Of a DNA stretch of 64,000 bases, positions 41,750 to 50,477 are shown piece after piece (positions within the stretch are counted from its first letter, which is position 1; each line of letters begins with the position of its first letter). Under the pieces are notes generated by a model, which saw only the letters and a list, made by a program, of their open reading frames with translations, was not told the DNA's origin and searched no databases. The position numbers and the translations under genes were made by a program. Origin of the DNA: Biomaibacter acetigenes (GTDB lineage: Bacteria; Bacillota; Thermosediminibacteria; Thermosediminibacterales; Tepidanaerobacteraceae); the NCBI RefSeq assembly GCF_003691585.1, contig NZ_CP033169.1, forward strand, positions 558,001-622,000, written 5' to 3'.

Positions 41750-42321
41750 TGCTGAATATTGAAGGCAAAAGGTGCCTTGTGGTGGGCGGGGGGTCGGTGG
41801 CTCACCGCAAGGTGCTATCCCTGCTGGAGTGTGGAGCAATTGTTACCGTCATAGCTCCGGAGGTCAATGAGAGTATACTGAAGCTCTGGAAGGAAGCCCG
41901 CATAAGGTTAATTCGGAGAAACTATATTAAGAGCGACTTGGCAGGTTACTTTATTGTCGTGGCCGCATCGGATGATAGAGATGTAAATAAACTTATAGCC
42001 GAAGAAGCCGGCGCAGGAGGGGTACTTGTAAATGTGGTTGACGATGGGGAACTTTCTTCTTTCATAATGCCTTCCGTTATAAGGCGGGGGGACCTTACGG
42101 TTGCCATATCTACCGGCGGGAAGAGCCCTCTTTTATCAAAGATGCTAAGACAGAAGCTGGAAGAAATTTTACCCGCTGAATGTGAGGAACTGTTAAAAAA
42201 ATTGGGGAAAGCGAGAGAAAGTGCAAAGGAAAAGGGTCTTCCATCGCAAGAAAAACTGAAAATATATAAAGATATGATCGAGGATAGTGAATTAAAAAAA
42301 TTTTTCAAAAATGGGGGATAA
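41731..42321 (+). CDS. Precorrin-2 dehydrogenase/sirohydrochlorin ferrochelatase (CysG N-terminal type)
   Basis: 196 residues. NAD-binding motif [20 protein letters not shown], then the conserved [20 protein letters not shown] region. Oxidises precorrin-2 to sirohydrochlorin and may insert iron to give siroheme, the cofactor of the sulfite reductase encoded 2 kb downstream. ATG at 41731 lies inside hemB. Confidence 0.9.
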   Translation: MAYYPVMLNIEGKRCLVVGGGSVAHRKVLSLLECGAIVTVIAPEVNESILKLWKEARIRLIRRNYIKSDLAGYFIVVAASDDRDVNKLIAEEAGAGGVLVNVVDDGELSSFIMPSVIRRGDLTVAISTGGKSPLLSKMLRQKLEEILPAECEELLKKLGKARESAKEKGLPSQEKLKIYKDMIEDSELKKFFKNGG

Positions 42322-42322
42322 T

Positions 42323-43603
42323 ATGAAGTCGGAAGAACTTTACATGAGAGCAAAAAAAGTTATGCCTGGGGGCGTAAACAGCCCGGTGCGGGCATTCAGG
42401 TCGGTTGGAATGAACCCTATTTTTATAAAAAGAGGGCAGGGAAGTCATTTATGGGATGAAGACGGTAATGATTACATAGATTACGTGCTTTCCTGGGGGC
42501 CGCTTATTTTGGGGCATGCCCATCCTGATGTGGTATCTGCTATAAAAAAACAGTCGGAAATGGGGACGAGCTTCGGTGCATGTACAGAACTGGAGGTGTT
42601 GATGGCGGAAAAGATAAAACAGGCGTTGCCCTCCATAGAAGTTATAAGAATGGTTAATTCCGGTACCGAAGCCACCATGAGCGCCATTAGACTTGCAAGG
42701 GGTTATACAGGAAGGAATCTTATAGTGAAATTTGCAGGCTGCTATCACGGCCATTCCGATAGTCTCTTAATCAAAACGGGTTCGGGAGCACTGACTTTCG
42801 GGATTCCCGATTCGGCCGGGGTTACAAAGGAGACGGCAAAAGACACTATTATTTCTAAATACAATGATACGGAAATGATAAAAGCAATCTTCGACAGGTA
42901 CGATGAGGATATTGCCGCTGTCATAGTAGAACCAATAGCGGGAAATATGGGCACCGTACCGCCAAGAGAAGATTTTTTAAAAGCCCTGCGGGAACTGACA
43001 TTAAAATGCGGTGCACTACTGATATTCGATGAAGTCATTACGGGCTTTAGGGTTTCCTTTTCCGGTGCTCAGGGGTTATTGGGAATAACCCCCGACATTA
43101 CCACACTGGGAAAGATCATAGGCGGAGGACTACCGGTTGGTGCCTACGGTGGAAAAGAGGAAATCATGAGGTATGTTTCACCCGATGGCCCCGTCTACCA
43201 GGCCGGGACTCTCTCTGGCAATTCGCTGGCTATGGCAGCAGGCTATACCACATTAAAAATCCTGTCGGAAAATCCCAATATATACGAAGAACTTGAAAGA
43301 AGGGCGGAAAAGCTCTGCAGGGGATTAAAGGAAAGCATGGAGCATTTGGAAATACCAGTTACCATAAACAGGGTGGGCAGCATGATGACCATGTTCTTTA
43401 ACGGCCAGGGTGTCTATGACTATGATTCGGCAATAAAATCCGATACAAATTTATACGCCGCATATTTCAGGGAAATGCTGAAACAGGGCATTTATCTACC
43501 TCCCGCACAATTTGAGACGTTCTTCCTATCTTATGCCCATTCTGACGAGGATATTGACAGGACGATAGAAGCTGCTTATAAAGCTGCAGGGACCTTTAAA
43601 TAA
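42323..43603 (+). CDS. hemL: Glutamate-1-semialdehyde 2,1-aminomutase
   Basis: PLP enzyme making 5-aminolevulinate. About 426 residues with [48 protein letters not shown] and PLP-binding Lys264 ([17 protein letters not shown]). ATG at 42323 with GGGGGA upstream; an in-frame ATG at 42311 lies in the preceding gene. Last gene of the tetrapyrrole run. Confidence 0.95.
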   Translation: MKSEELYMRAKKVMPGGVNSPVRAFRSVGMNPIFIKRGQGSHLWDEDGNDYIDYVLSWGPLILGHAHPDVVSAIKKQSEMGTSFGACTELEVLMAEKIKQALPSIEVIRMVNSGTEATMSAIRLARGYTGRNLIVKFAGCYHGHSDSLLIKTGSGALTFGIPDSAGVTKETAKDTIISKYNDTEMIKAIFDRYDEDIAAVIVEPIAGNMGTVPPREDFLKALRELTLKCGALLIFDEVITGFRVSFSGAQGLLGITPDITTLGKIIGGGLPVGAYGGKEEIMRYVSPDGPVYQAGTLSGNSLAMAAGYTTLKILSENPNIYEELERRAEKLCRGLKESMEHLEIPVTINRVGSMMTMFFNGQGVYDYDSAIKSDTNLYAAYFREMLKQGIYLPPAQFETFFLSYAHSDEDIDRTIEAAYKAAGTFK

Positions 43604-43686
43604 ATTAAGCTTTTTGGAGGGTGGATTAATTTTCAGCGTAACAGATACATATAAAAAATTATTATAGTTACTAAAAATATTTATTA

Positions 43687-43739
43687 TTAGACTAAGATTT
43701 TTGTGAGTGTTATACTTATATCAAAGTCAATTATTTGAT
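43687..43739 (+). promoter_or_regulatory. Candidate asr promoter with downstream inverted repeat
   Basis: TTAGAC, 18-bp spacer, TATACT (43687-43716), followed by ATCAAA-N8-TTTGAT at 43720-43739. The repeat lies where a repressor bound at the start site would block transcription. Regulator unknown. Confidence 0.45.
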
Positions 43740-43787
43740 GAAGAGATTATAAAGAATATCAAATGACGTATATTGAGGAGGAAGAAC

Positions 43788-44861
43788 ATGAGTTATTATG
43801 TAAGCGTTAAAAGGATGAATGAAATCTTAAAAGAATTGCAGAAGCACTATAAGGTATATGCTCCTATGCGTTTTGAAAAACGGGGCCGTTATTCAGACAC
43901 TGATTTGATTCGATATGCAGAAATCAACTCAATTGAGGATGTAGTTTACGATGAAAAGTCAGATTTTTCACCAAAAGAAGTGATATATCCAATTACCCAG
44001 GCGCTATTCTACTTTACTGAGTATGAATATATGGAAAGCAAGGTAGATGACAAGAAGATTCTGATATTTGCCCGCCCTTGTGATATAAATGGTTTTAGAC
44101 GACTTGATACAATTTTTCTCAAAAACGGAGGAACAGAAGATATCTACTACAAGCGTCTACGGGAAAAGATAAAGTTTATTTTAATGGAATGCGGAGAAGG
44201 TTGGGATACCTGTTTCTGCGTTTCAATGGGTTCCAATAAGACCGATGACTACAGCTTAGCGGTTAGATTCGAAAATGATAACATATTGGTCGAAGTAAAG
44301 GATGACGAATTTACCAATTTATTTGTCGATGAAAAAGAAATAGAATTTACACCTGAATTCGTTACCTCTAACCCGACAAAAGTTAACATCCCTGAAATTG
44401 ATAGCCAGGAACTGTTAGAAAAAATTTACGACCTCGATATGTGGAAAAGTTATAATTCAAGATGTATAAGCTGTGGAGCCTGTAACGCCGTATGCATAAC
44501 CTGCAGTTGCTTTAACACATTAGATGTAATATACACCGAAAATGGAAAAGTTGGTGAGAGAAGAAGGGTTCAAGCCAGTTGCATGCACGAAGATTTCACG
44601 ACAATGGCTGGCGGTTTGGGCTTTAGAAAAACTGCCGGGGAGCGGATGAGGTTTAGAACCCTACACAAAATCTACGACTACAAAGCCCGTTTCAAAGATG
44701 AGCATATGTGTGTCGGATGTGGACGTTGCGATGAAAGATGCCCTGAATTAATATCTTTTTCTACTACTATTAACCGTCTATATGATGAAGTGGAAAAACT
44801 TAAAAAAGGAGAAGCAACCCAGACAATAGAACAAACAGCATCAACCGAGGAGGTAAAGTAA
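43788..44861 (+). CDS. asrA: Anaerobic sulfite reductase subunit A
   Basis: About 357 residues, electron-transfer subunit. Two ferredoxin-type clusters: CISCGACNAVCITCSC (near residue 230) and CVGCGRCDERCPEL (near residue 310). RPCDINGFRRLD is typical of AsrA. ATG 43788 after GAGGAGGA; an in-frame upstream TTG at 43773 would include the SD. It is separated by 1 bp from asrB. Confidence 0.92.
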   Translation: MSYYVSVKRMNEILKELQKHYKVYAPMRFEKRGRYSDTDLIRYAEINSIEDVVYDEKSDFSPKEVIYPITQALFYFTEYEYMESKVDDKKILIFARPCDINGFRRLDTIFLKNGGTEDIYYKRLREKIKFILMECGEGWDTCFCVSMGSNKTDDYSLAVRFENDNILVEVKDDEFTNLFVDEKEIEFTPEFVTSNPTKVNIPEIDSQELLEKIYDLDMWKSYNSRCISCGACNAVCITCSCFNTLDVIYTENGKVGERRRVQASCMHEDFTTMAGGLGFRKTAGERMRFRTLHKIYDYKARFKDEHMCVGCGRCDERCPELISFSTTINRLYDEVEKLKKGEATQTIEQTASTEEVK

Positions 44862-44862
44862 A

Positions 44863-45654
44863 ATGAGCGAGAATATAATGCTTCCAAATCCACATAAAAT
44901 AATAAACATCATCAACGAGACAGAAAATGAGTATACCTTTAGGGTGGAAACTAACGCAAAGGTCAAGCATGGACAGTTCTTTCAGGTGTCCATACCTAAA
45001 ATCGGAGAAGCCCCTATATCGGTAAGTTCTATGGGTGATAATTGGGTGGAACTTACCATAAGGAAAGTAGGAAAGCTTACCAACGAAATATTCAACTTAA
45101 AACCCGGAGATAAGATATTTATGCGTGGACCTTACGGTAATTCATTCCCCAAAGATGACTTTAAGGGCAAGGATTTAGTCGTCATCGCCGGCGGCACTGG
45201 TGTTTCTCCTGTCAGAAGCCTTTTAAAGTATTTTTATGAAAATCCAGATGAAATAAGATCGCTACATTTTATTGCGGGATTTAAGGACGAAAAAAGCATC
45301 CTGTTTAAAGAGGATCTAAAAAATTTTAAAACTAGGTTTAACACAATTTATACCCTTGATAAAGATAAGATAGAAGGCTTTGAGGTCGGCCTTGTTACGG
45401 AACACATTAAGAAAATACCATTCAATACATTTGAGAATTATAATGTGGTAATCGTAGGACCTCCTGTTATGATGCACTTTGCCGCTTTAGAATGTTTAAA
45501 AAACGGAGTACCTGAAGAGAAAATCTGGGTATCCTTTGAAAGGAAGATGTCTTGTGGCGTCGGCAAATGCGGTCATTGCAAGATAAATGAAACATATGTT
45601 TGCCTAGAAGGACCTGTTTTTAATTACACTAAGGCAAAAAAATTGCTGGATTAA
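44863..45654 (+). CDS. asrB: Anaerobic sulfite reductase subunit B
   Basis: 263 residues, ferredoxin-NADP reductase-like flavoprotein that passes NADH electrons. VVIAGGTGVSPVRSLLKYF and VVIVGPPVMMHFAAL (nucleotide sites), then the C-terminal Cys cluster SCGVGKCGHCKINETYVC for an iron-sulfur centre. ATG at 44863 after GAGGTAA. Confidence 0.92.
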   Translation: MSENIMLPNPHKIINIINETENEYTFRVETNAKVKHGQFFQVSIPKIGEAPISVSSMGDNWVELTIRKVGKLTNEIFNLKPGDKIFMRGPYGNSFPKDDFKGKDLVVIAGGTGVSPVRSLLKYFYENPDEIRSLHFIAGFKDEKSILFKEDLKNFKTRFNTIYTLDKDKIEGFEVGLVTEHIKKIPFNTFENYNVVIVGPPVMMHFAALECLKNGVPEEKIWVSFERKMSCGVGKCGHCKINETYVCLEGPVFNYTKAKKLLD

Positions 45655-45671
45655 TTAGGAGGGATAATTAC

Positions 45672-46685
45672 ATGAGTTACGATATCGATATAAAAGAGGT
45701 TCGCAGAAATTGCTACCGCCAGTCAAAAGTGCGGGGTGAGTTCATGCTCCAGATGCGCGTTCCCGGCGGTGTCATAGAGGCCAAATATTTGTCGTTCTTT
45801 CAGCATATTGCGGAAACCTGGGGAAATGGAGAATTTCACTTTGGGGTCAGGCAGATGGTAGCAATACCAGGTATTAAGTATGAAAATATAGATGCTGTTA
45901 ATAAATATATAAAATCATTTATTGAAGATATTGAAGTAAAGTTATGCGGTGTTGATATGGACGTTAATGACAATGGATATCCGACCATAGGCGCTCGTAA
46001 TACAATGGCTTGCATAGGAAATCGCCATTGCATAAAAGCTAACATTGACACAACCGACCTGGCCAGAAAGATAGAAAAGTTTATATTCCCCAGCGATTAT
46101 CACATAAAAATAAATATAGCAGGATGCCCTAATGACTGTGCTAAAGCTCACGTTAGTGATATCGGTATAATCGGCGTTACAAAGACGGAATACGATTATG
46201 AGCGCTGTATAGGGTGTAAAAAGTGTGTAGAAGCATGTGCCCATCATGCAACGCGTGTTTTATCTGTAGAAAAAGGCAAAATCGTTAAAGACATCTGCTG
46301 CTGCGTCGGTTGTGGCGAATGCGTCCTTGTGTGTCCAACCGGTGCTTGGACCAGGAACCCTAAAAAATTCTACAGGGTATTGATCGGCGGCAGAACAGGA
46401 AAGCAAACACCTCGTATGGGTAAAATCTTTTTAAACTGGGTTACAGAAGATGTGGTTTTAGGCGTATTTAAAAACTGGCAGGCATTTTCCGCTTATGTCA
46501 TGAATAACAAACCTGAATACCTCCACGGCGGACACCTTATTGACAGAGCGGGATATAACAAATTTAAAGAAATGATATTAAAAGATGTCAAACTAAACCC
46601 AGAAGCTATGGTGGCTCAAAGGGTCTTATGGACAGAAACCGAATACAGATCTAACTTTAATGTAAAACCCGTAACCCAGGATTAA
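45672..46685 (+). CDS. asrC: Anaerobic sulfite reductase subunit C (siroheme subunit)
   Basis: 337 residues, catalytic subunit reducing sulfite to sulfide. The siroheme/4Fe-4S ligands are seen in NIAGCPNDCAKAH with the upstream CIGNRHC, and an inserted two-cluster ferredoxin domain follows (CIGCKKCVEACAHHA, CCCVGCGECVLVCPTGAW). ATG at 45672 after AGGAGGG. Its siroheme can be made by the upstream hem/sir genes. Confidence 0.93.
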   Translation: MSYDIDIKEVRRNCYRQSKVRGEFMLQMRVPGGVIEAKYLSFFQHIAETWGNGEFHFGVRQMVAIPGIKYENIDAVNKYIKSFIEDIEVKLCGVDMDVNDNGYPTIGARNTMACIGNRHCIKANIDTTDLARKIEKFIFPSDYHIKINIAGCPNDCAKAHVSDIGIIGVTKTEYDYERCIGCKKCVEACAHHATRVLSVEKGKIVKDICCCVGCGECVLVCPTGAWTRNPKKFYRVLIGGRTGKQTPRMGKIFLNWVTEDVVLGVFKNWQAFSAYVMNNKPEYLHGGHLIDRAGYNKFKEMILKDVKLNPEAMVAQRVLWTETEYRSNFNVKPVTQD

Positions 46686-46706
46686 TGTTAAAAGAGAGTA
46701 TTCGCG

Positions 46707-46868
46707 ATGTTACACCTCTGGAGGCGCAAATCAATCAGTGCCTTGCATATAGTATCCTCAGGCAATTTACAAGGAAATATAACTATCAGTGGCTGTGGTA
46801 ATGCATGTGCTATGGATGATGAAGCTGATTATAATGTTGTTATTTTGAAATACAAACTATGGGTATAA
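46707..46868 (+). CDS. Unrecognised 53-residue ORF after asrC
   Basis: The 46686-47021 gap holds no long gene. This ORF reads MLHLWRRKSISALHIVSSGN... with a GNITISGCGNACAMDDEADY stretch that has two cysteines in SGCGNAC. SD is weak (GAGAG). A second overlapping ORF starts at 46686. It could be a small sulfur-related protein, a fossil or chance. No family recognised. Confidence 0.25.
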   Translation: MLHLWRRKSISALHIVSSGNLQGNITISGCGNACAMDDEADYNVVILKYKLWV

Positions 46869-47021
46869 AAAAATGAGATATGGACGTTATTAATAGGGAC
46901 CAGTTACCTGAGTATCTTAGATAAATGGTATTTTAAGGTAAAGTGGAAGAGGAGAAGTTTGGAAAGATATTTTTCACATCTGGTGTTGGTAGCTGGAACT
47001 TAACAGAAAAGAGGTGTTTGG

Positions 47022-47408
47022 ATGAATGGATTAAAAGTCCTCTTCCATGTCAACGAGTCTAGCAGGTGGCAGATAGTACTCGTGAATATCACTAATTTTT
47101 TGAATGATGTTGGGCAAGACAATGCTAACATTGAAGTAGTGATTAATGGTGAGGCAGTTTCTATTTTTAGGAATAGATGCCTGCTGTCCGGGAGTGACGG
47201 TTTGTGCTATGGATCAACTAGTGGATCGCTTGTGGAGCAGATGAAGAAATTATCAGAGGTAGGAGTAAACTTTGTAGTGTGTCGGAATGCCATCAAAGGC
47301 CAGTTTATCGACGAAGACAGCCTTCCCGATTTTGTGACAGTTGTACCAGTTGGCATAACAGAAATTGTCGGGAAACAGGCAGAAGGGTATGCCTACATCA
47401 AGCCTTGA
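47022..47408 (+). CDS. DsrE-family protein
   Basis: 128 residues, DsrE/DsrF-like alpha/beta fold: KVLFHVNESSRWQIVLVNIT, VVINGEAVSIF, LVEQMKKLSEVGVNFVVCRNA. The conserved Cys in FVVCRNAIKG corresponds to the sulfur-handling Cys of many family members. ATG at 47022 after AGAGGTG. Close to sulfite reductase, so a role in sulfur trafficking is inferred. Confidence 0.75.
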   Translation: MNGLKVLFHVNESSRWQIVLVNITNFLNDVGQDNANIEVVINGEAVSIFRNRCLLSGSDGLCYGSTSGSLVEQMKKLSEVGVNFVVCRNAIKGQFIDEDSLPDFVTVVPVGITEIVGKQAEGYAYIKP

Positions 47409-47492
47409 TTTATATGTCTTATGTAGAAAGAAAGTTTTTGTAACTTGATGTAGTTTAACAAAGATCTAGAATAAAAGAGGCGAATAAGATTG

Positions 47493-48254
47493 ATGAAAGA
47501 AATTGTAGATTCTCATGTACATGTTTCATTACTTCCCTTCGAAGGGTGGGAGAGTATGGCACTAGCCGGAGTAAGGAAGATTATCGGCTGCTCCATATTT
47601 TTTGGGGCAAAACATGCAGAAACACTCTTTGATCATTTCCATCAGATGTTAACTCTTTCTATGAGTAATGCCTCTAAAAATGGTATTAAGCTTTACGTTG
47701 CCGTTGGCATTCACCCCATGGGAATACCGGACGACTGGCCCAGGGTGATCGACGCTCTTCCATCCCACCTTAAAATGAGTGGTGTCATTGGTCTTGGTGA
47801 GATCGGGCTGCATGAGGGAAACAAGCGGGAGCAGGAGGTTCTCCATGAGCAATTGAAGATTGCCAAGGAATATGGGGTTCCAGTAATCATTCATACTCCG
47901 CCACAGAACAGGGTTGAAATTACCAAAAAAACAATTGAGATTGCTGCTACTGTGGGGATGGAACCCGGAAAAATGATTATAGACCATGCAAATTTAGATA
48001 TTATTGACTTAATCGAAGACTTTGGTGCCGTTCCCGGGCTTACCATTCGCCAGGAGGGGCTCAGTTCTCAACTATTGTTGAATCATCTGGAACGTTTCCA
48101 ACGAGGCGTACTAAATAGCGATTACAGCAATCTAAAACCCAATGATCCGCTGAGCGTACCCAAGACTGTGCAGTACCTAGAACTGAACGGAGCTTTCCCG
48201 AAAGTCATTGCTCGAATTGCGAGATACAATGCCGAGGAAGTTTTTGGTATTTAA
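47493..48254 (+). CDS. TatD-like metal-dependent hydrolase
   Basis: About 253 residues, TIM-barrel amidohydrolase. DSHVHVSLL (metal His pair), AVGIHPMGIP, GLGEIGLHEGNKREQEVLHE (metal Glu), VIIHTPPQNR and IDHANLDI are visible; the late Asp is in LNSDYSNL. Substrate unknown; the TatD family includes nucleases and deacylases. ATG at 47493. Genomic context (DsrE, DUF2250, asr) is the only hint. Confidence 0.8.
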   Translation: MKEIVDSHVHVSLLPFEGWESMALAGVRKIIGCSIFFGAKHAETLFDHFHQMLTLSMSNASKNGIKLYVAVGIHPMGIPDDWPRVIDALPSHLKMSGVIGLGEIGLHEGNKREQEVLHEQLKIAKEYGVPVIIHTPPQNRVEITKKTIEIAATVGMEPGKMIIDHANLDIIDLIEDFGAVPGLTIRQEGLSSQLLLNHLERFQRGVLNSDYSNLKPNDPLSVPKTVQYLELNGAFPKVIARIARYNAEEVFGI

Positions 48255-48341
48255 ACGCTCAGCAATATGATTTATTACTAAGTCATAGTATTTAAAAACC
48301 AAACTACTTAGTGATAAATCCATAATAAAGGAGAGGAGAGT

Positions 48342-48668
48342 ATGCCAGTCAACAATGACCAAGATGAACTTCTTGATTTAACAATCCTCACCTACCTCAA
48401 AAAGCTTGGGCCGGAATACGCAAAACTTCTGGCGATACGCCTGGGTTTATCCTTGGAAGAAAGCAGAAAGCGACTTCAAAGTTTGGAGGAGAGAGGACTA
48501 ATCAAGCGAGTGGAAAGAAGAATAGTTAAATATTACCATCGGCGACGAAAAAGTGTTAAGCATCGGAATCACACATATTATGAGCTCACCAGGGAAGGAG
48601 AATTTTTTCTAAGGCAGGTTAGGAAGAAAATTGATATTAATTTTGACATCGAATACCCTAACAGGTAA
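48342..48668 (+). CDS. Small winged-helix regulator, DUF2250-like
   Basis: 108 residues. ILTYLKKLGPEYAKLLAIRL, then LEESRKRLQSLEERGLIKRV and a basic stretch ending HTYYELTREGEFFLRQV: a winged helix related to DUF2250/MarR types. ATG at 48342 with GGAGAGGAGAG. Last intact gene before the mobile scrap region. May regulate the DsrE-TatD genes (inference). Confidence 0.65.
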   Translation: MPVNNDQDELLDLTILTYLKKLGPEYAKLLAIRLGLSLEESRKRLQSLEERGLIKRVERRIVKYYHRRRKSVKHRNHTYYELTREGEFFLRQVRKKIDINFDIEYPNR

Positions 48669-48761
48669 AGTGATTTATAAAGATTCACATCAGAAAGTTC
48701 AAAACAAAGTTTCATAAAACACCTAAACCGCATTTTGCATTCCTCCCCTCAAAGATTTACC

Positions 48762-49201
48762 TCAGCCATGTAATACATACTTTATCGTAATCCCCTGCCT
48801 TAAAGCGCTGTTTATGTTGAGCGCCAGCTTGTTCCTTATATGAGGTTGGCCTGCAAGTATTAATATATACGGGTTTTGAGAGTCCATGTTAAAATTAAAT
48901 ATCATCCGCAAATCCTCAAGCACATCATTGGATGCCATCTGAATCTCATCAAGTATGATAACCGGTGTCACCTTCTGCTCATAGTAGAACGATGTAATTG
49001 CTCCCTGTCACTTACATATTTTCTAAGGGCAGTTGACTTCCCCACTCCCGGTTATCCAACAACAAGGTCTATCCCTCTTGTGCTTTGAAGATATTTAAGC
49101 CTTGCAGCAAGTTCAGTCATGACCTGGCTATTAAATAAATCTTCTGCAGCAATCTCCTTGCTAAATGGGTTGTATTTAAGCCCGAAGAATTGTGTAAACA
49201 T
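48762..49201 (-). pseudogene. Dead transposition ATPase (ExeA/TniB-like)
   Basis: Minus strand. Starts with ATG at 49201 after GGAGGG and reads FTQFFGLKYNPFSKEIAAED, the N-terminus of ExeA/TniB-type AAA ATPases carried by some IS elements. The Walker A region is G-stop-PGVGKST, an internal piece is missing near 48990, and the Walker B part (VIILDEIQMASNDVLEDLRM) is in another frame. Clearly inactive. Confidence 0.7.
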
Positions 49202-49219
49202 ATTTTCTATTTCCCTCCG

Positions 49220-49408
49220 TTAATTCATCATATCGGTAAAGGATATGGATGCGGCTGGAGTTTTTTCATTAAATGCCGTATCATCTGCTATCTTTTCATC
49301 TTTTTTTCTGTTGCCGCCATATTTTCTTTTTACATGAGCGTTATCATGAAAGTTTACCCTGTAAGCCTCTCCTACCTTTTTCCCTTCATGGTATAAAAGA
49401 ATTGGCAT
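49220..49408 (-). pseudogene. C-terminal remnant of the partner transposase
   Basis: Minus-strand frame GKKVGEAYRVNFHDNAHVKR ending TDMMN just upstream of the ATPase remnant. It fits the tail of a two-gene transposase/ATPase element. The catalytic part is gone. Confidence 0.5.
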
Positions 49409-49467
49409 TGCTTACTCTTAGCAGGAAATTCTCATTTAGCCGTTCTATGTCAGTTACGCATAAGGGG

Positions 49468-49580
49468 GACCACTAAGCCCACTTCTTGCCACCACCCACC
49501 TTCGGTGGGTTCCCGGCCTTGATGACCTCGACAAAGAACTAGAGAAAAGAGGCCATAAATTCGTAAGATACTCAGACGAC
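49468..49580 (+). pseudogene. Fragment of a group II intron reverse transcriptase gene
   Basis: Matches intron sequence 8546-8641: the CTAAGxCCACTTCTTGCCA block, then GACCTxGACAAAGAACTAG and the YADD region (here RYSDD). Between the two blocks about 9 nt are replaced by about 28 nt holding a CCCACC-TTCG-GTGGG hairpin. It ends exactly where the 267-bp repeat begins. Confidence 0.8.
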
Positions 49581-49581
49581 T

Positions 49582-49848
49582 AAAGTAAGATAACCATAAG
49601 AGTAAGATTGATATCAAAGATTCTACATGCTATAATCAACATAGATGTGAAAATAAGAAATTCATATATCAGGAGGGTTATCTGTGATGATAACAAAGTT
49701 AAGAGAGCGCTCCCAAATAACTTTACCGGCAGAAATAATAAAAAAGATGAAGCTGGCTCCGGGAGATACCCTAGAAATAACTATAGAAGATGATAAGATA
49801 GTGATAAAACCTGTTTTAATTGTCGACAGGTCTCAAGCATGGTTTTGG
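49582..49848 (+). repeat. 267-bp repeat, copy 2 (partner at 9357-9623)
   Basis: Same orientation and gapless with copy 1. Here the sequence continues into the complete antitoxin and its toxin. Confidence 0.9.
49608..49636 (+). promoter_or_regulatory. Sigma-A promoter of the toxin-antitoxin operon
   Basis: TTGATA, 17-bp spacer, TATAAT, 48 bp before the antitoxin start. Confidence 0.85.
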
Positions 49849-49950
49849 TCTAAAAAATGGCAGGAAAAAGAAGTTGAGGAAGATATAAAAGCAGGGAGAG
49901 TCTATCATGCTAAAGACATCGATGATCTCATAAAGCAATTGGAGTCATGA
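49687..49950 (+). CDS. AbrB/MazE-type antitoxin
   Basis: 87 residues. N-terminal swapped-hairpin AbrB DNA-binding domain (ITKLRERSQITLPAEIIKKM, GDTLEITIEDDKIVIKP) followed by a charged C-terminal helix (KEVEEDIKAGRVYHAKDID) that probably wraps the toxin. AGGAGG at 49671-49676 serves ATG 49687 or the adjacent GTG 49684. The toxin gene starts 3 bp after the stop, typical of a type II pair. Confidence 0.88.
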   Translation: MITKLRERSQITLPAEIIKKMKLAPGDTLEITIEDDKIVIKPVLIVDRSQAWFWSKKWQEKEVEEDIKAGRVYHAKDIDDLIKQLES

Positions 49951-49953
49951 ATT

Positions 49954-50205
49954 ATGGAATTTATATATTCAAATAGATTTAAAAAAGATTATAAAAAACT
50001 CCCTGACAATATAAGGAAAATATTACAGGAGAAATTAAATCTCATGGCACAGAATCCTTTTCATCCTTTTTTGAGGACTAAAAAAATAAGAGGGAAAAGT
50101 GATATTTTCGAATGCAGCATCAATATGTCTATAAGGATGACATGGCAATATCAAGATAAAAAAATTTTTTTAAGAACAGTAGGGCCCCACATATCGAATC
50201 ACTAG
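49954..50205 (+). CDS. RelE/ParE-superfamily toxin
   Basis: 83 residues, with EFIYSNRFKKDYKKLPDNIR, RTKKIRGKSDIFECSINMSI and a terminal RTVGPHISNH. The pattern fits RelE-like ribosome-dependent mRNA nucleases: basic patch, central Arg/Lys residues and a C-terminal His. ATG at 49954, coupled to the antitoxin. Intact, so the pair may be active. Confidence 0.85.
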   Translation: MEFIYSNRFKKDYKKLPDNIRKILQEKLNLMAQNPFHPFLRTKKIRGKSDIFECSINMSIRMTWQYQDKKIFLRTVGPHISNH

Positions 50206-50223
50206 CGTTGCATAAATAAAATA

Positions 50224-50415
50224 TAGAGATTTGGAACCGGGCTTACAGCTATGTCCAGGACGACGGGCTTTACTGCCTCCATCGGTGCGCAATTAATTCT
50301 TAAAGGAAAAATTACAAAAAAAGGTTTACTTACCCCGCTGGATATCCCCTATGGTATGGTGGAAGATGAAATTTCCATGAGAGGAATAAAAATAGAAAAA
50401 AATATTTCAAATTAA
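50224..50415 (+). pseudogene. 3' tail of a saccharopine-dehydrogenase-like gene
   Basis: Frame ending at TAA 50413 reads TAMSRTTGFTASIGAQLILK and GKITKKGLLTPLDIPYGMVE, the C-terminus of saccharopine/lysine 6-dehydrogenase family proteins. The 5' part is gone, replaced at about 50215 by the toxin-antitoxin and intron scraps. It lies 62 bp upstream of the proline racemase gene and probably once belonged to that cluster. Confidence 0.65.
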
Positions 50416-50477
50416 GAAAACATATGATAATATTTAGATGACAGCAATTTAAAATAATTGGGAGGGAAGCGGTTGTT

